From positions 8,502,931-8,566,930 of the forward strand of contig NC_135555.1 of NCBI RefSeq assembly GCF_964340395.1: 64,000 nt of DNA, written 5' to 3'. The DNA is from Glandiceps talaboti. Lineage: Eukaryota; Hemichordata; Enteropneusta; Spengelidae. This document shows, one piece after another, positions 23,401-35,600 of this stretch; the first letter of the stretch is position 1, and every line of letters begins with the position of its first letter. The translations under genes and the position numbers were made by a program. Under the pieces are notes generated by a model, which ran no database searches, was not told the DNA's origin, and was given only the letters and a program-made list of their open reading frames with translations.

Positions 23401-26400
23401 TTCTGTATATGAATGACCATCATGTCCACACTGTTGTTAACACATATCAACAATCAAACCAAGTCATAATCTCCATAAGCTGCAGAAAGTAATCTCTTTC
23501 CTTACCTGTGGGTTTATTGCATTCTTTGCTGCAGTATTTGTGAATAACCAAATTTGTGTATAACCTGGAGCCTTCTTGACTACTATTTCCTTGTATTTAA
23601 ATACACTTTCACTCTGGCGAACACTATATCTCCTGAAAAGATATTGGTCATAATTATAATCATGTAAGCTTTACAACAGATGCCAAATTGGTACTACTAC
23701 TCGTCAGATTTTTTAAAATATTGTTTAAAGTAGCCATATGGATAAGGATGTGATTTATTTGGGATTTTTTAATTATTAAGGCAATTTTACCATGACTTCC
23801 TACTTGAAAAATCACTGTGAAACAACATTGACTAAATCTGAGATTGTAACTCAAAACATTGCCAAAAGCTACAAAAATGTGTAATTGTGTGTACAATAAC
23901 ATTTTAGACATAATCACATTTACTATGATTTTGCAAGTTATTGAGTGACAAACAAGGACATATGTTGTTTCATATTGATTTTTCAAGTAGGAAGCCATGA
24001 GTAAATTGTTTTATAAATTAACAATATAAAATAAACATCAAATCCTCATCCATATGGCCACTGTAAAAGCTTCCACATACCTGTCCATAGGTTCATCGTC
24101 ATTCAATTCTGATAGCTTCCTTTTTGTTGCTCTTTCAGGAAGATGTTTGCGAGGTGAAGAACCAAGTAAAGCTTTATAAGATACCAATGGTGACTCTGCC
24201 TTGTTGATTAATTTACTTGGTGCATGAAGTCCCTCAGCAGGTTTCTCACATTTCTCTTCCATAATTGGAGTTATCATTGGTGTTACTTTTATTGTACCAT
24301 TGTCATTCTTTTCACCTGCATTTGTGATTTTATTGGCACTTGTACTATTTGTTGAAATCTGACTGGCAGTGTCTGTATAAGAAAAAAGACACAGAAATTA
24401 GTTTCCTCATGTTCAAGTTGGGATGCAGTCACTCAAAGCCATTTATTCAAGTGCACAATCATTCAAAAACAGAACTGTAGGGATCTTTTTTATACCATTG
24501 TTGACTTCCCAGACATATACTGGTACAATAATTTCAACAAACATAATATAGAATTCCTGAGAGAAATCAGAATTTCTTTCTTTTCATAACCTAACAAAAC
24601 AAAGTAGTCAAAGAAAGAATGTATCTACTATGTAATTATGTTCAGAGTAGCTTATTTAGTATGGCACTTTCAATTGAAAAAATAGCATGCCTCTGACTAC
24701 AAGATTTTGGTTACTTGATATACTAAGATATGATTGGTGAATGAAAACGTATTATTACATAAAGTGTCCTCTGCCCAAAAAAAGGTGAAAATCATGGCTG
24801 TTTTATGTAAGATTACTCCTTCAAAGAACCCAAGTCCTAACACTTCAGAAATAGCATAGGATAGATACTATGACTTCGAATGGACTGTAGAAGAAGCTGT
24901 TAGTATATGTTAAAGTTGATGAATGAATATTGGAAATTTCACCTTTACCTTTACATTGACCTTTCATTTTGACAGCAGCTGGTTTCCCATTCACAACATT
25001 CTTAGGTGGTTGTGCTTTAGATCCAGCAGGATGCTTTGTTACAGTCTTTACAGCATTACTATTTGTTGACCTTTTACCAGTACTATTGCCAGTATGCAAA
25101 ATATGATCTGCTAATTGGTATCTTATATCGTCATCATCATCATCTGAGGTTAGAAAGTCCAAGTCACTGAGGTCTGATCCTGATGACAATGATTGACATT
25201 CATCAAGTCTTGGTTTTTTGCTCTTTGGTTGTGGTATTGAATTTGTCATAACTTTATTCTTTTGCTTGGCCTTGATGTCATTCAACTTAGGCTTGGAATG
25301 TTTAGATTTAGATTTGTCAACTTTTTTGTGTTTGTTGTTGGTTTTTTTCTTGTTTATTTTCATTTTGTTTTTCTTAAGCATGGCAGTTTTCTTGATTGTT
25401 GATTTAGTACTGTTCTTGTTTTTCTGAATTCTTTCATTGTATGCATCGACAAACTGCATACACTGGCGGAGATTTGTCACAGGTTCCCAGGTATCGTCAT
25501 CACTGCCATAGTTTCTCCATTTAACAAGATACTCGATTTTTCCTTTTCTGTTTTTCCTTCTTGCTCGTATCGTCTCAACCTAACACACAAACAAACAATT
25601 AAACAATTTACACATGACATAATTTTTTTGGGGAAAAATATCCTGAAAAAAACATAAACAAATTTTTGATATGCATTATGTGGCACTGTGATTTTGGAAT
25701 TCGTTATTAAACACAGCAATCTCCATTTAATAAAATATGGTGCAAATATAATGAAATGGAAAATTTCCAATATCATTTTCTGAATTGCTAAGAGGAAGCA
25801 CACATCTGCTAAAGAACTTTATTCATAAAATACACCTTATTTGCATTAGAAGTGCAAAAATGTAATTCTGTGAAGTGAAATAAACCACACTGGGAACAGT
25901 TAATTCTTAAACTCAGTTGTTAAATAATATACATGCTCATAAATTGTAAATGAGGAAGTAGGTAAACACACAGTCCAACAGCTTAGGTGAACAGATCAAT
26001 GTACAAATGAAATATGACCCTTCCTTAGATGAGGAAGACAATTTTTAAGATAACACATTTAATCTAACATTTGATGAGGAAGTGTACACTCCTTGGTTCC
26101 CGTTTCACCTAAAGCATTGTCAGGGAATGAGTACATCTACACATATATTGTAATTCTATTCAATCGCCCACCTGGATTATACGTTAAGCTACTCTGTTTC
26201 AGTTCGATCAATCACTCCTCAACTGCGATATATTCCATTCATTCAATCACTTAATTACAAATACCTAGAGACCAGCATTTATATTGTAACATACACTGTC
26301 ATCTTGTATGCTGCTTTGTATAAACACATGTCTAATGAACATGAAGCACTATTTCATCATTATGTACATGTTACAGGAATTATTCACTAATCAAACAATG

Positions 26401-29400
26401 TGTTGACTTGTATGAACTATAGATACTGATTTATTAGTATCACTAAAAATTGATAGCCTAGGTGGTCAATTAGAACATTAACGTCATGCAAATCGTGACT
26501 CTCTTACTGCCATTGCTAATGAATGGCATAATTTTTTAGTTGAAAATGACAGAAACTGGGGTTTACTGCACGTCAATCCATAGTCAGGGATAGGGGATAA
26601 CCAAATTTTGGTGGGTCACAAAAGTTGCTATGCCTCAGTGGTGAGTACAATTCGGCAGAGGGCACACTGATTACTATATAATTGGTGAATGAGTACTTTA
26701 TAGTATGAGAAAGTCGCATAATACCTGACAAGCTGGTTTAGAAATGTATGAAATCTTATATTATAGTATTATATATACCAAGGCTGCAATATCATCTTTT
26801 ATTGAGTATATTTTTACTGCAGATTCTAATTAATTTTAGCAAGTTTTCTTGTTATCGAATAACATGAATTATTTGATTTGATTTTGAGATATTAATGGAT
26901 GATTTCCTGTGGCTGATTATTCAATTTGTATATTGTAGGACGACTAATTTAATCTAATTCAGCTGGTGATACAATGGACAAATGATACACTTGGGTATTA
27001 TATATAATGTAATAAAGTAATATAATGTAAGTATAGTCTGTAGTTGATTATTTTGGGAGATATGTTAAACTCTCACAAGGCACATATATGGCAATTGATG
27101 GGTAAATTTATAGGAAATAAAACAAATGGCAATGAATAAAATTCATCACCTGTCTATTATCTCTTTGATGTTCATAAAGATTAGAACAATGGAACAGTTC
27201 ATATAATATGTAGTGAACATACTGGTGGTTTTTTTTTTGCGTTTTGCAAGAAAAATGATCTACCCATATTTTTTCACATGAAATAAAAAACTACACAGGA
27301 ATAGTAATCTACATGTATAAAGAAAGTGACATATGACTTAAGACAAGATGTTGGTCAAATAAATTAACCAATCTATTTCTCTCATGTCCAGTAACTGACA
27401 TATGTTGGTAGTTATATACATGACAACCTTCACTACCTATTATACACTATTGTCAAAGTACTAACCGTGTCCTTCAATTGACCTCCTTCATTAATTAAGA
27501 ATTCTGACCAGAAATCAGGGTCACAGGTCAACCACTCTGACCTCAATCCTTTTGTAGCTTATTGATTTCTCAATCAATCAATGTATTTGTTTACTCTGCC
27601 TTTAATGCAATATGCAAAAGGTTACTACCCCTATCCACTAAAATTACCATCCCTAACCACTGTTTCTTTAGTGATCTAAGTTAATATCATCATGATGAAC
27701 ATCTGTTTTAGGAATGAGGATAAAGTACATGTTGACATGAAATGTAATCATACAATAATTTAATCAGTAATCCTGTCAAGTTACAAACATATCTGTCACT
27801 TTGCGTACTCAATGGATGTACAGCACTGCACTATACAATAGGAACCACTTCAAAGATGTAACCCTTTTGTAACTCCACGTACACTGTATAGCTATCATTG
27901 TTTAGTATAATCCATACTATATAACTGTAATAACTTTGTAACTCAGCAAGTGTTCACATCAAGTTCAGAAATATCTTACAATCATCACAGGCACCCTAAT
28001 ACTGTTACAGCTATTATCTTGTACATGAACTTGACCTGAAATGGGTTATCTTGACACCAGCATTCAAAAATCGCAAAGGGCATTTTCAAGGGTAATAATT
28101 TAATTTGGCCAAATTAAAAAAAAAATGTGTTTCTGACAACCAAATGGACTCTAGTCTAGCCTCCAACCCTACATATTTTTGAAACATTTAAAACAAAAAG
28201 ATAAGAAATTCTTTGTCTTCTTGACCTTCATGCATGTCTGTTTTCTTTCCCCAGCAATGTCTGTACATATATCATCAAACTATCAAGTAGAAAGGGAATT
28301 CTGACTGACATTTTGTTTGTTTTTGGGTTAAAACAATATTTTTCAAAAATAAACACAATTAAAAAAGATAAAAATAAAATAAAATTTTCTGAGACCATGT
28401 TATTGGAAACACAATTATTTTTTTTTCTTTGCCTTTTATTTGTTTTCACTTATGATTGTACAAACATTTTGGATCTGTGGGAAATTATTTCTGAAATTAT
28501 TTAGTACATTCACTACTTTTGGTTTTGAAATATTTTAAGAGACAAAATAAACATGCCTTAATTAAATGAACAAATAGGTATTTTATTCAAATTACGCATT
28601 TCATTTATAGATAACTATTCAAACCTACACTACATATGCACAACAATTCATAATTTACAAAGGTTTACCAAGAAATGAACAACATGCATTTTACATTTAA
28701 TTTTAATTAAAACAATTTTTAACCATAAACTGACAATGTGGTTAATTCAATGCAAAATGTGCATGTCTTTTTTAAAATTGCATTTTGATAATTAACACTC
28801 GCATCGAGAGCTCCGTTCGTTGTTGCACTTCCGAGTTAAAACAAGAAAGTTCTTTGATACATTGACAGCTGTTACCGAAAGATTTCATTGTTCACTAATC
28901 ATCGATTTCTCATTGACATTTTATGCAATATTGCGCTTAAAAATGTTGGTGTTTTGAAAAGGTGCACAAACAATTTGTAATGAAGAAGTGATAACACAGT
29001 TACTTTTTTCCGGGTCACCAACACGCCCACGTACGTGGTGAAATGAAACTACAAATTTCATTGGCGTGTACGTGGTACGTTTAGCGCTGAAAATATTTAT
29101 CGAGAATATAGAAAATAGTTATTAGCCGATGAGAATCAGAAAAAAATAAGACACCTGATAATTTTGCAATGTTAATATTGCCGAGAATAAATTTGATAAT
29201 GTATTTAACATAGCATTCATAATGAGTAATTGATAGTACTACGAGCATAGCGTAGTGTACACGCACGTATGTTTTAATTTGCTTGTAGCATTGGATCGTA
29301 AATACGTAGGAATACTATGCAACCCGGCGTTTTCGTAACAGCATCGGGTGTTCACTGCTTGCACCGCTAAAATTGCCTAACTACATAATCGAATATCACA

Positions 29401-29538
29401 GCGTAATAGATGAAACATCTAGGTTTGTAACTATGTCATTACATCAAGAAATCAGAGATTATTTAGACACGAAAAATCCACTATAAATCTTACTTCGTAA
29501 ACTTCGGTAGGAGCCGCCATTTTCCCTTCCTCTGGCAT
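19614..29538 (-). CDS. CDYL: CDYL-like chromodomain plus crotonase-domain protein (complete)
   Basis: CDYL proteins are nuclear corepressors: the chromodomain reads methylated histone H3 tails and the crotonase fold binds CoA and partners. Minus-strand exons, in gene order: 29538-29494, 25579-24949 (or 24943 by an alternative donor 6 nt away), 24372-24081, 23632-23506, 22111-21939, 21684-21474, 20705-20562, 19778-19614. All phases match, giving about 595 aa against about 540-600 for vertebrate CDYL. The chromodomain lies near residues 12-65 ([30 protein letters not shown]) with the aromatic cage residues Y, W and Y present. A Lys/Ser-rich linker follows with an NLS-like [10 protein letters not shown] and an acidic run. 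The C-terminal crotonase domain has [12 protein letters not shown] and [20 protein letters not shown]. Unlike human CDYL (SPDG, from memory) it has TPEG, keeping the glutamate used by enoyl-CoA isomerases. A second in-frame ATG at 29520 is an alternative start. Intron 1 is 3.9 kb. Confidence 0.93.
20402..20450. repeat. TG dinucleotide microsatellite
   Basis: (TG)n of about 23 units with one AA interruption, in the last intron of the CDYL-like gene (plus-strand reading). Potential Z-DNA. Confidence 0.95.
23782..24010. mobile_element. Foldback (MITE-like) element, about 230 bp
   Basis: The left arm has ATGACTTCCTACTTGAAAAA then TCACTGTGAAACAACA; the right arm carries the inverted counterpart, TGTTGTTTCATATTGA then TTTTTCAAGTAGGAAGCCAT. 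The inner sequence also pairs imperfectly towards a turn near 23895. It is non-coding, in the third intron of the CDYL-like gene. Confidence 0.75.
29511..29524 (-). promoter_or_regulatory. YY1-like motif at the CDYL start codon
   Basis: Read on the minus strand this is AAAATGGCGGCTC, matching the YY1 core (AANATGGCGGC) with the second in-frame ATG inside it. YY1 motifs that span a start codon close to the TSS are a known metazoan promoter class. Confidence 0.5.
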
Positions 29539-29550
29539 TGACAAAAATAA

Positions 29551-29560
29551 CGCATGCGCA
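29551..29560. promoter_or_regulatory. NRF1-like palindrome
   Basis: CGCATGCGCA closely matches the NRF1 consensus YGCGCAYGCGCR. NRF1 drives many nuclear-encoded mitochondrial genes, which would suit ECI2. Binding is inferred. Confidence 0.45.
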
Positions 29561-29574
29561 CATTCAATGATCGG

Positions 29575-29590
29575 GGCGCACGCACGCGCA
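29575..29590. promoter_or_regulatory. Second NRF1-like GCGCA cluster
   Basis: GGCGCACGCACGCGCA holds two GCGCA half-sites, 12 bp upstream of the ECI2 start codon and spaced from the palindrome at 29551 by about 24 bp. Confidence 0.4.
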
Positions 29591-29596
29591 AGAAGA

Positions 29597-29611
29597 AAAA
29601 GATGGCTGCTT
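29597..29611 (+). promoter_or_regulatory. YY1-like motif at the ECI2 start codon
   Basis: AAAAGATGGCTGCTT resembles the YY1 core AAGATGGCNGC with the start codon inside it, mirroring the arrangement on the CDYL side. Confidence 0.45.
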
Positions 29612-32600
29612 GCAGACGACTCGGGAGCTACTTGGTTGGATCAGTTTTTCCACAAAGTTACAGGTAGGAGTGATTGTACACATGGTATTTTCGAGCAGGT
29701 GACACAAAAATATGAAGGAATCACTTTTATCGTTATTCATGCCTGGGGATTCGTAGCTCGTACGAAATTTACATTTGCACATTGATGCCAGTGACAGTGC
29801 AGTGTGTACAGCAGCTGAGCTAACCATGGCATGGGTTACTAGGCATTGGTGTACTAGAGTATGGATGTAGTATCATGTACTAACTTTTGAGCATCCATGC
29901 AGCGTTCGTATTAACAATTTTCTTGACAACTTCCATAAACATCACCTGCTCATGAGGGATACAATATACCATTGCAGGAGTTATTTTAATTTCAGTTGAC
30001 CCCGAGGATCAATCATCGGTGGGTCTATGCTGAAATCAATGCAGAAGATTTCTTAGTTTTGTGATCACTTCATCCATGGAGGTAGGTCCTCCCTACCTCC
30101 AGTGCTTCATCATTCATTGCTAGCAGTGTATATTGTTATGCAAAACCTTTGTTTTCATTTCATTTTGTTATGCTAAATCATTGTGGTTGAAAAAGTATTG
30201 AGAACAATCCATAAAATAAAACATGTACATGTACCCGCAGGGGCGTGTAATATTTCATAGATTGTTGTTTTCGTATTGCTTAGAATGTCGTTTTCTTAGG
30301 AAAATATCGTACGAATCTTGCTGCTACAAATGTATCAATCTCTATACTACGAAGAAATATTATGTATCATCTAGATGAATGTTATCAATTTAATCAAATA
30401 GTACATAGTCTGAGGACAGTCCGATAACCATTTAATGTTATAGCAACTAAGGTATTCAGTATGTGTTGTATCTTGATATGTATTGGTGTACATTGTAAAT
30501 AGTTATTGCAACATCATCCAACAAAGGTAGGACTCTTGAGAATTTTGTCAAAACATTGCACCCACCTTTAATACTCCAAATGTAGTCAAAGATACATGAC
30601 ACACTGGTTCATTGGTCAGAAACTTTGTTTTAATCCTAGGTCACACCATTAGTGTTATCTTAATGACGATTACATGGGATCATTTTTTGACCAACTTTTG
30701 CTATAGCTCCATTTTTCACAGCAGGATTATAATCCTAATCTGGAATGGGCTTGAGAATATTTCAAAACCTAGTTTCATTGAACCACAGTTTACTGTGTCT
30801 AAATTTTAGTTGGACTGATCCAGGTTCATGTGGCAAACTCTAATGGCAATTACAAAGCAAGATTTAAGTAAATTAACTTTGCTTGATAAGTAATTATTTG
30901 TGTATCAAAAACATTACAACACAAAGAGATGTACAAATATTGAAGTTTTGTGCTGACAGGGATGTCAATAGCAACTAGGCCACAGAAGTGTCTCATCTAG
31001 TTTGGAATGTTCTAAAGTTTCAGTATTTTAAGACAAACAATCTATTATTATTATGATTATCAATCATTTGATAAGGCTTACTCCTAACCCTAACTTGCAT
31101 CAGCTTTTGACCTCTTACTGGGGTCACATGTCTAAAAGGTCACATTTCCTTATTTGGGGTTCACCCTGTATGAAAAGACCTGTGTGGCCAATCAAGTTCA
31201 GGTACATGATACCAGTTTTCTTAAGAGTTTTTTTACAAAAAATAACTTAGTCATTTTTCAAACCATCTGTTGATAATAGTTTGTAAAAAGGATTGCTATA
31301 GCTATGTACAGAACCCCGATACAGAACCCTTTGCACATTGGTCAAAGTTGTACCATAATGTTGGACTTTGTACCAAACAACTGTCTTATCACAGAAAACA
31401 AATGCCTATTTGAAAGACCTGTACCAAGTATATATTTGGTCACAATTGTCCCATATTATTGGACCTTGTACCACTAGATAATAAGTACTGATGCAGAAAA
31501 CAAGGATTCATGCATTGTTCAAAGTACAGAACTATATCATAGTATATGCTGACATGTTGTAATGACAAATACTGCAAAGATGGGAGTATAGATGAAAGAT
31601 ATATTTATTTTTATTGGCAAATAAACATATGTAATATTTTTGCAGAGTATAAAACAAAGTTAAAAACTTATTTCTTTTATGTCCTCTGAACAATTATGAA
31701 CAATATTATATTTAGAAGGAACTTCATAGGCTAATTGGCTATATGACTAAAGTCAGTTTCTCAAAAAATTATTTCTTTTTGATTATGATTTCTTATTTGC
31801 ATATTTTACAGACCTTGTAACAATCTTTCTTTGCAGAATAATCTTATTTTTTTTTATATTTTATTTTATTTTGAATTTGATGTTATGAAAATTTGTTCCT
31901 AACTGCTACATTTCTGAGTGACGTTTACATCATATGTTTTTGGTGTTTGTAGTTTACAAACATTTATGTGTCTGGTATTCATATGCATGATAAATGACAC
32001 ATTAAATCATATCACTACAGGTTGCAGTCTTTCAGACCTATTGTAACAAGTGTAAGAGCAATGGGTGCCATTGACACAGAATTCCAGGGTGCCAAAGACA
32101 AATTGAATACACTAACAGAAGATCCTGGAAATGAGGTTAAGTTGAAGATGTATGCCTTGTTTAAACAGGTACATGTGAATCAGTACTACTGAACATTATA
32201 ATTAATAATAATAATTATTAATAATTAATAATTGAAGCCAAAGACCAAAGAAACTAAGCTCTGTAATTTGAAAAATGTAAGGGGTAGGGTGGGTCACCGT
32301 GGGTGGCATCTTCATTTGGTTGGACAAATAATCTTTTCACTGAAATATTGTTGTAGTCGTGAGTAAAAGTAGAATTTCACCTTGCGTAGGAAGACATGGA
32401 AAGGGGTAGATGACATTTTTGTGACATCATGAAAACATTGAAATAATTTAGCATCAGCATTGTTGGAGTTAAATAGATATGAAGCTCCTAACTTTGTATG
32501 TTTCACAGAACATCTCATTCCAGTGTACAACAGAACTCTTCTAACTTAGCCAGATTAGCCAATTTTCAAAACTCTTTTAGAAAGGAAATATGATGCAGGA

Positions 32601-35600
32601 TTTGTGAAAATAACTTTTCTAGTTCCCCTTACAAATCAGCCTCATCTTCATTTCCTGATCTATAGCTATCGGTATTACAATGTAGAGAATTCCCCTATAG
32701 TGTTTTTAGTTTGTACAACTTCATGGTATTTCTTATATTTGTTTTATTCCAACAGGCTACTGTAGGCAAGTGCAATGCTCCCAAACCATCGGCATTCAAT
32801 TTTGTTGGCAAAGCTAAATGGAATGCTTGGGATTCCCTGGGGTCATTGAGTCAGGTAGGAATACAAAAATAATAATTGTAATACAGTGGTGATAAATAAT
32901 AAATAAGCAACTCAAGTTTAATAATATAAAACCATTTCATAGATTTACATTTCACTTTCTCATTGTCTTTTGGCATGTTGATTGTTATTGTTTCATTTGA
33001 ATGGTAGAATGATTTCTAAACATAGATATAAATTGAATGAATGAATGAATGAATGAATGAATGACAGTGCATTAAAATGATGAAAGCATTATGAATATGA
33101 TGAGAAAGAGGATATCATCTCATCTCATTTCTCTTTAGATTGAATATCAGGTTTATATCTTCTCTTTTCCCCAGGGCATATTTCAAGTTGTATGCTGTAT
33201 TGTAGTGAATATATAGTCAGATAGAGGTTAAGTTAAATTAGGTTTTACAGAATTTACATCCAAATCTTTTATACTGTTATAATTCACTCTGTTCTTTGTG
33301 CCAAACTCTTCTGTATGTCATTGTAAAAGTTTAATGGTTATTTTAATGGTTTTGCTATCATTGTTTTTGTTATGAATTTACGTTTTGAAGTAGACACTAG
33401 AACTTCTCTTATAAAGAATTATAAAGCAACCTGGCATATATCATTATATTATATTGTAGAGTATTGTGTAATTTCTTTTTGTATTGTATCATATCATATC
33501 ATATATCATATCATATCACATCACATCACATCACATTACATTGTATTCTATCACATATCTCTAAAATTTCAGCTGTGTTGGTGCTAAATATACATGTTAA
33601 TTGCATGTTGTCTAGTGGTATAATGCAATTAAAAAAGAAAATATGTATATATGGAGTGAATGCATATTTTCTTTATCCAACAAAATATCGACATGAAAAT
33701 ATGTATAAAAAGCACCATCATTTTTTATTGATTGAAGAATTTTTGTGTAGTTAATAATGTAATCATGTAAAATTAAAACTTATGTTTATAACAGTAATTG
33801 CTTCAAATAAAGGATGATGCAAACTGATAATGTATTGATCTTTCATATTATGATATAAAAAATAAGCTATACTACATTTTTCTAGAAATATAAATAGATG
33901 AGTTACTTGTTATGTGAAGCTGGGAAATATTTTGGTAAATGTTTTGTCAAACTGTTTTTACATGGCATTTTCTTCCCCTGTTATTAGTCAAAATCAGAAA
34001 TAGTAGGTTTATAATTATAATACATCATTTTCATATAGCTCTTCACTGATTTGCTTTGACTATATCATGTAGTATGGACTATTGATCTATATTGACGTCT
34101 CACTTTGCATATAGTGGCACTAGTCATGTTCTGTTTTCCCTAGGGCAGTATTCATGTAGCACGAAGGTCTTATTGGGGATTTGCTTTGACTATAGAAGGA
34201 ATATGTGTCCGAGGATGTGATGTGTTATAAGACACTTATTGCCTGGCCTTATTCAGGCATAAACTTAGTCTCAGGGAAATAGTTGCTACAATAAGTGTAT
34301 AATAATTGGTGATTTTGCCGTTCTTAATCACTTTATAGGATGATGCTAAAAAACAGTATGTTGGCATAGTTAATGATCTACTTCAAGAGGAGGCAGCACA
34401 CAGTGGAGATTCAGCAGCTTCTGGAGAATATAAAACATTGAAAGTGACTGTAGAAGATGGTGTATGTACAATTTTACTGAATAGACCAACCAAGAAGAAT
34501 GCTATCACTGTTCAAGTAAGTCATTTCTGTATAGGCATACATAGTAGGTGTCATGTTTTGTGTTTAAAAGTTTAAGCAGACCATAAGTAGATCATACTGC
34601 ATGTTGTCTATCCAGTATGTATACACATCAAAAGCAGACAAGAAAAGAAGACCACCCTATTGCTGATATGCAAAGTGGATTGTGATAAAATAACACCTAG
34701 GTGACTTTGAAAATCATGTAAAGAAGTTCAACCATTTTGAGGATTTTCTGCAAGGGATTATTGGGAAAACTGTTGTGGTGACATCATTAATACACCCTAA
34801 TCACTTTGTCTTGACACCATACAAGAAAAGTACATGATGTATATATCAAAACTTTGACATCACTGTATACATGACACTTTGCCTTTCTGCATGTTTTGAC
34901 TATAGTATTAATTTTTGCTTACACTTTTTAATCCCTGATGGGCAAAGCCGAGGGGGACTACTATGTTGGTTCAGTCCATGTGTCCATGACCACTTGTATC
35001 TCTGAAATGCATGCCCCAATCTCAACCAAACTTGGCACAAATGTCAGATATTATAGTCTGCATAAGAACATCACTTTGATTCTTGACCTATGTGGCCATA
35101 TTTGTTATAAAATTCACATTTTGCACACTAACTCTAGAAGCTTGATTGATCATTTAAATAGGTTGAATCGTTTTTATCCACCAAATACTATAAAGAATTT
35201 TAAAAGTATGTGCATTTCAAAGAAGAAGTTACTAGGATAGACACCTCATTTGAATGTCTACACTCATGTTATCCGTGACAAGCTTTCTAAAGAGAACTTG
35301 ACCTGTATGTTCAAGGTCAAATGGCAAAAAATGTACAAGTGTTTGTGTTCACCTCTGACATGCATGGGTAGATTTCAACCAAACCTACCATAAATGTCAA
35401 ATAAAGTAGTCCACATAAAACATTACAGTAACTGTAATACTACCTTTGCAGTTACATGCCACATGGTGACCATGTTTATTGTAAAAAATTTGTTTGCCCT
35501 CAAACTCTGGAAGTTTAATAACTACAGAACTCATTTGAGTGTCTCCACCATGTTATTCATGATGAGCTTTCTACTGATCTTGAACTTTATGTTAAAGGTC

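Larger units (their letters stand above)
29539..29601. promoter_or_regulatory. 63-bp bidirectional promoter / shared 5' region of CDYL-like and ECI2
   Basis: The two divergent start codons (29538 minus, 29602 plus) are separated by only 63 bp, so the 5' UTRs must be very short or the transcripts overlap head to head. The segment is GC- and CpG-richer than its surroundings, has no TATA box, and carries NRF1-like motifs. This is the pattern of TATA-less housekeeping bidirectional promoters. CpG density also rises on the CDYL side (28990-29340). Confidence 0.8.

Noticed and set aside
23660-23998. 112-codon minus-strand open frame
   Set aside because: It spans the foldback element in CDYL intron 3 and shows no domain.
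25218-25427. Leu/Phe-rich plus-strand frame resembling a membrane protein
   Set aside because: It is the antisense shadow of the Lys-rich linker exon of the CDYL-like gene.
34938-35240. 100-codon plus-strand frame as a gene
   Set aside because: Lies in the dispersed repeat copy C within ECI2 intron 4; no conserved domain and the repeat explains it.
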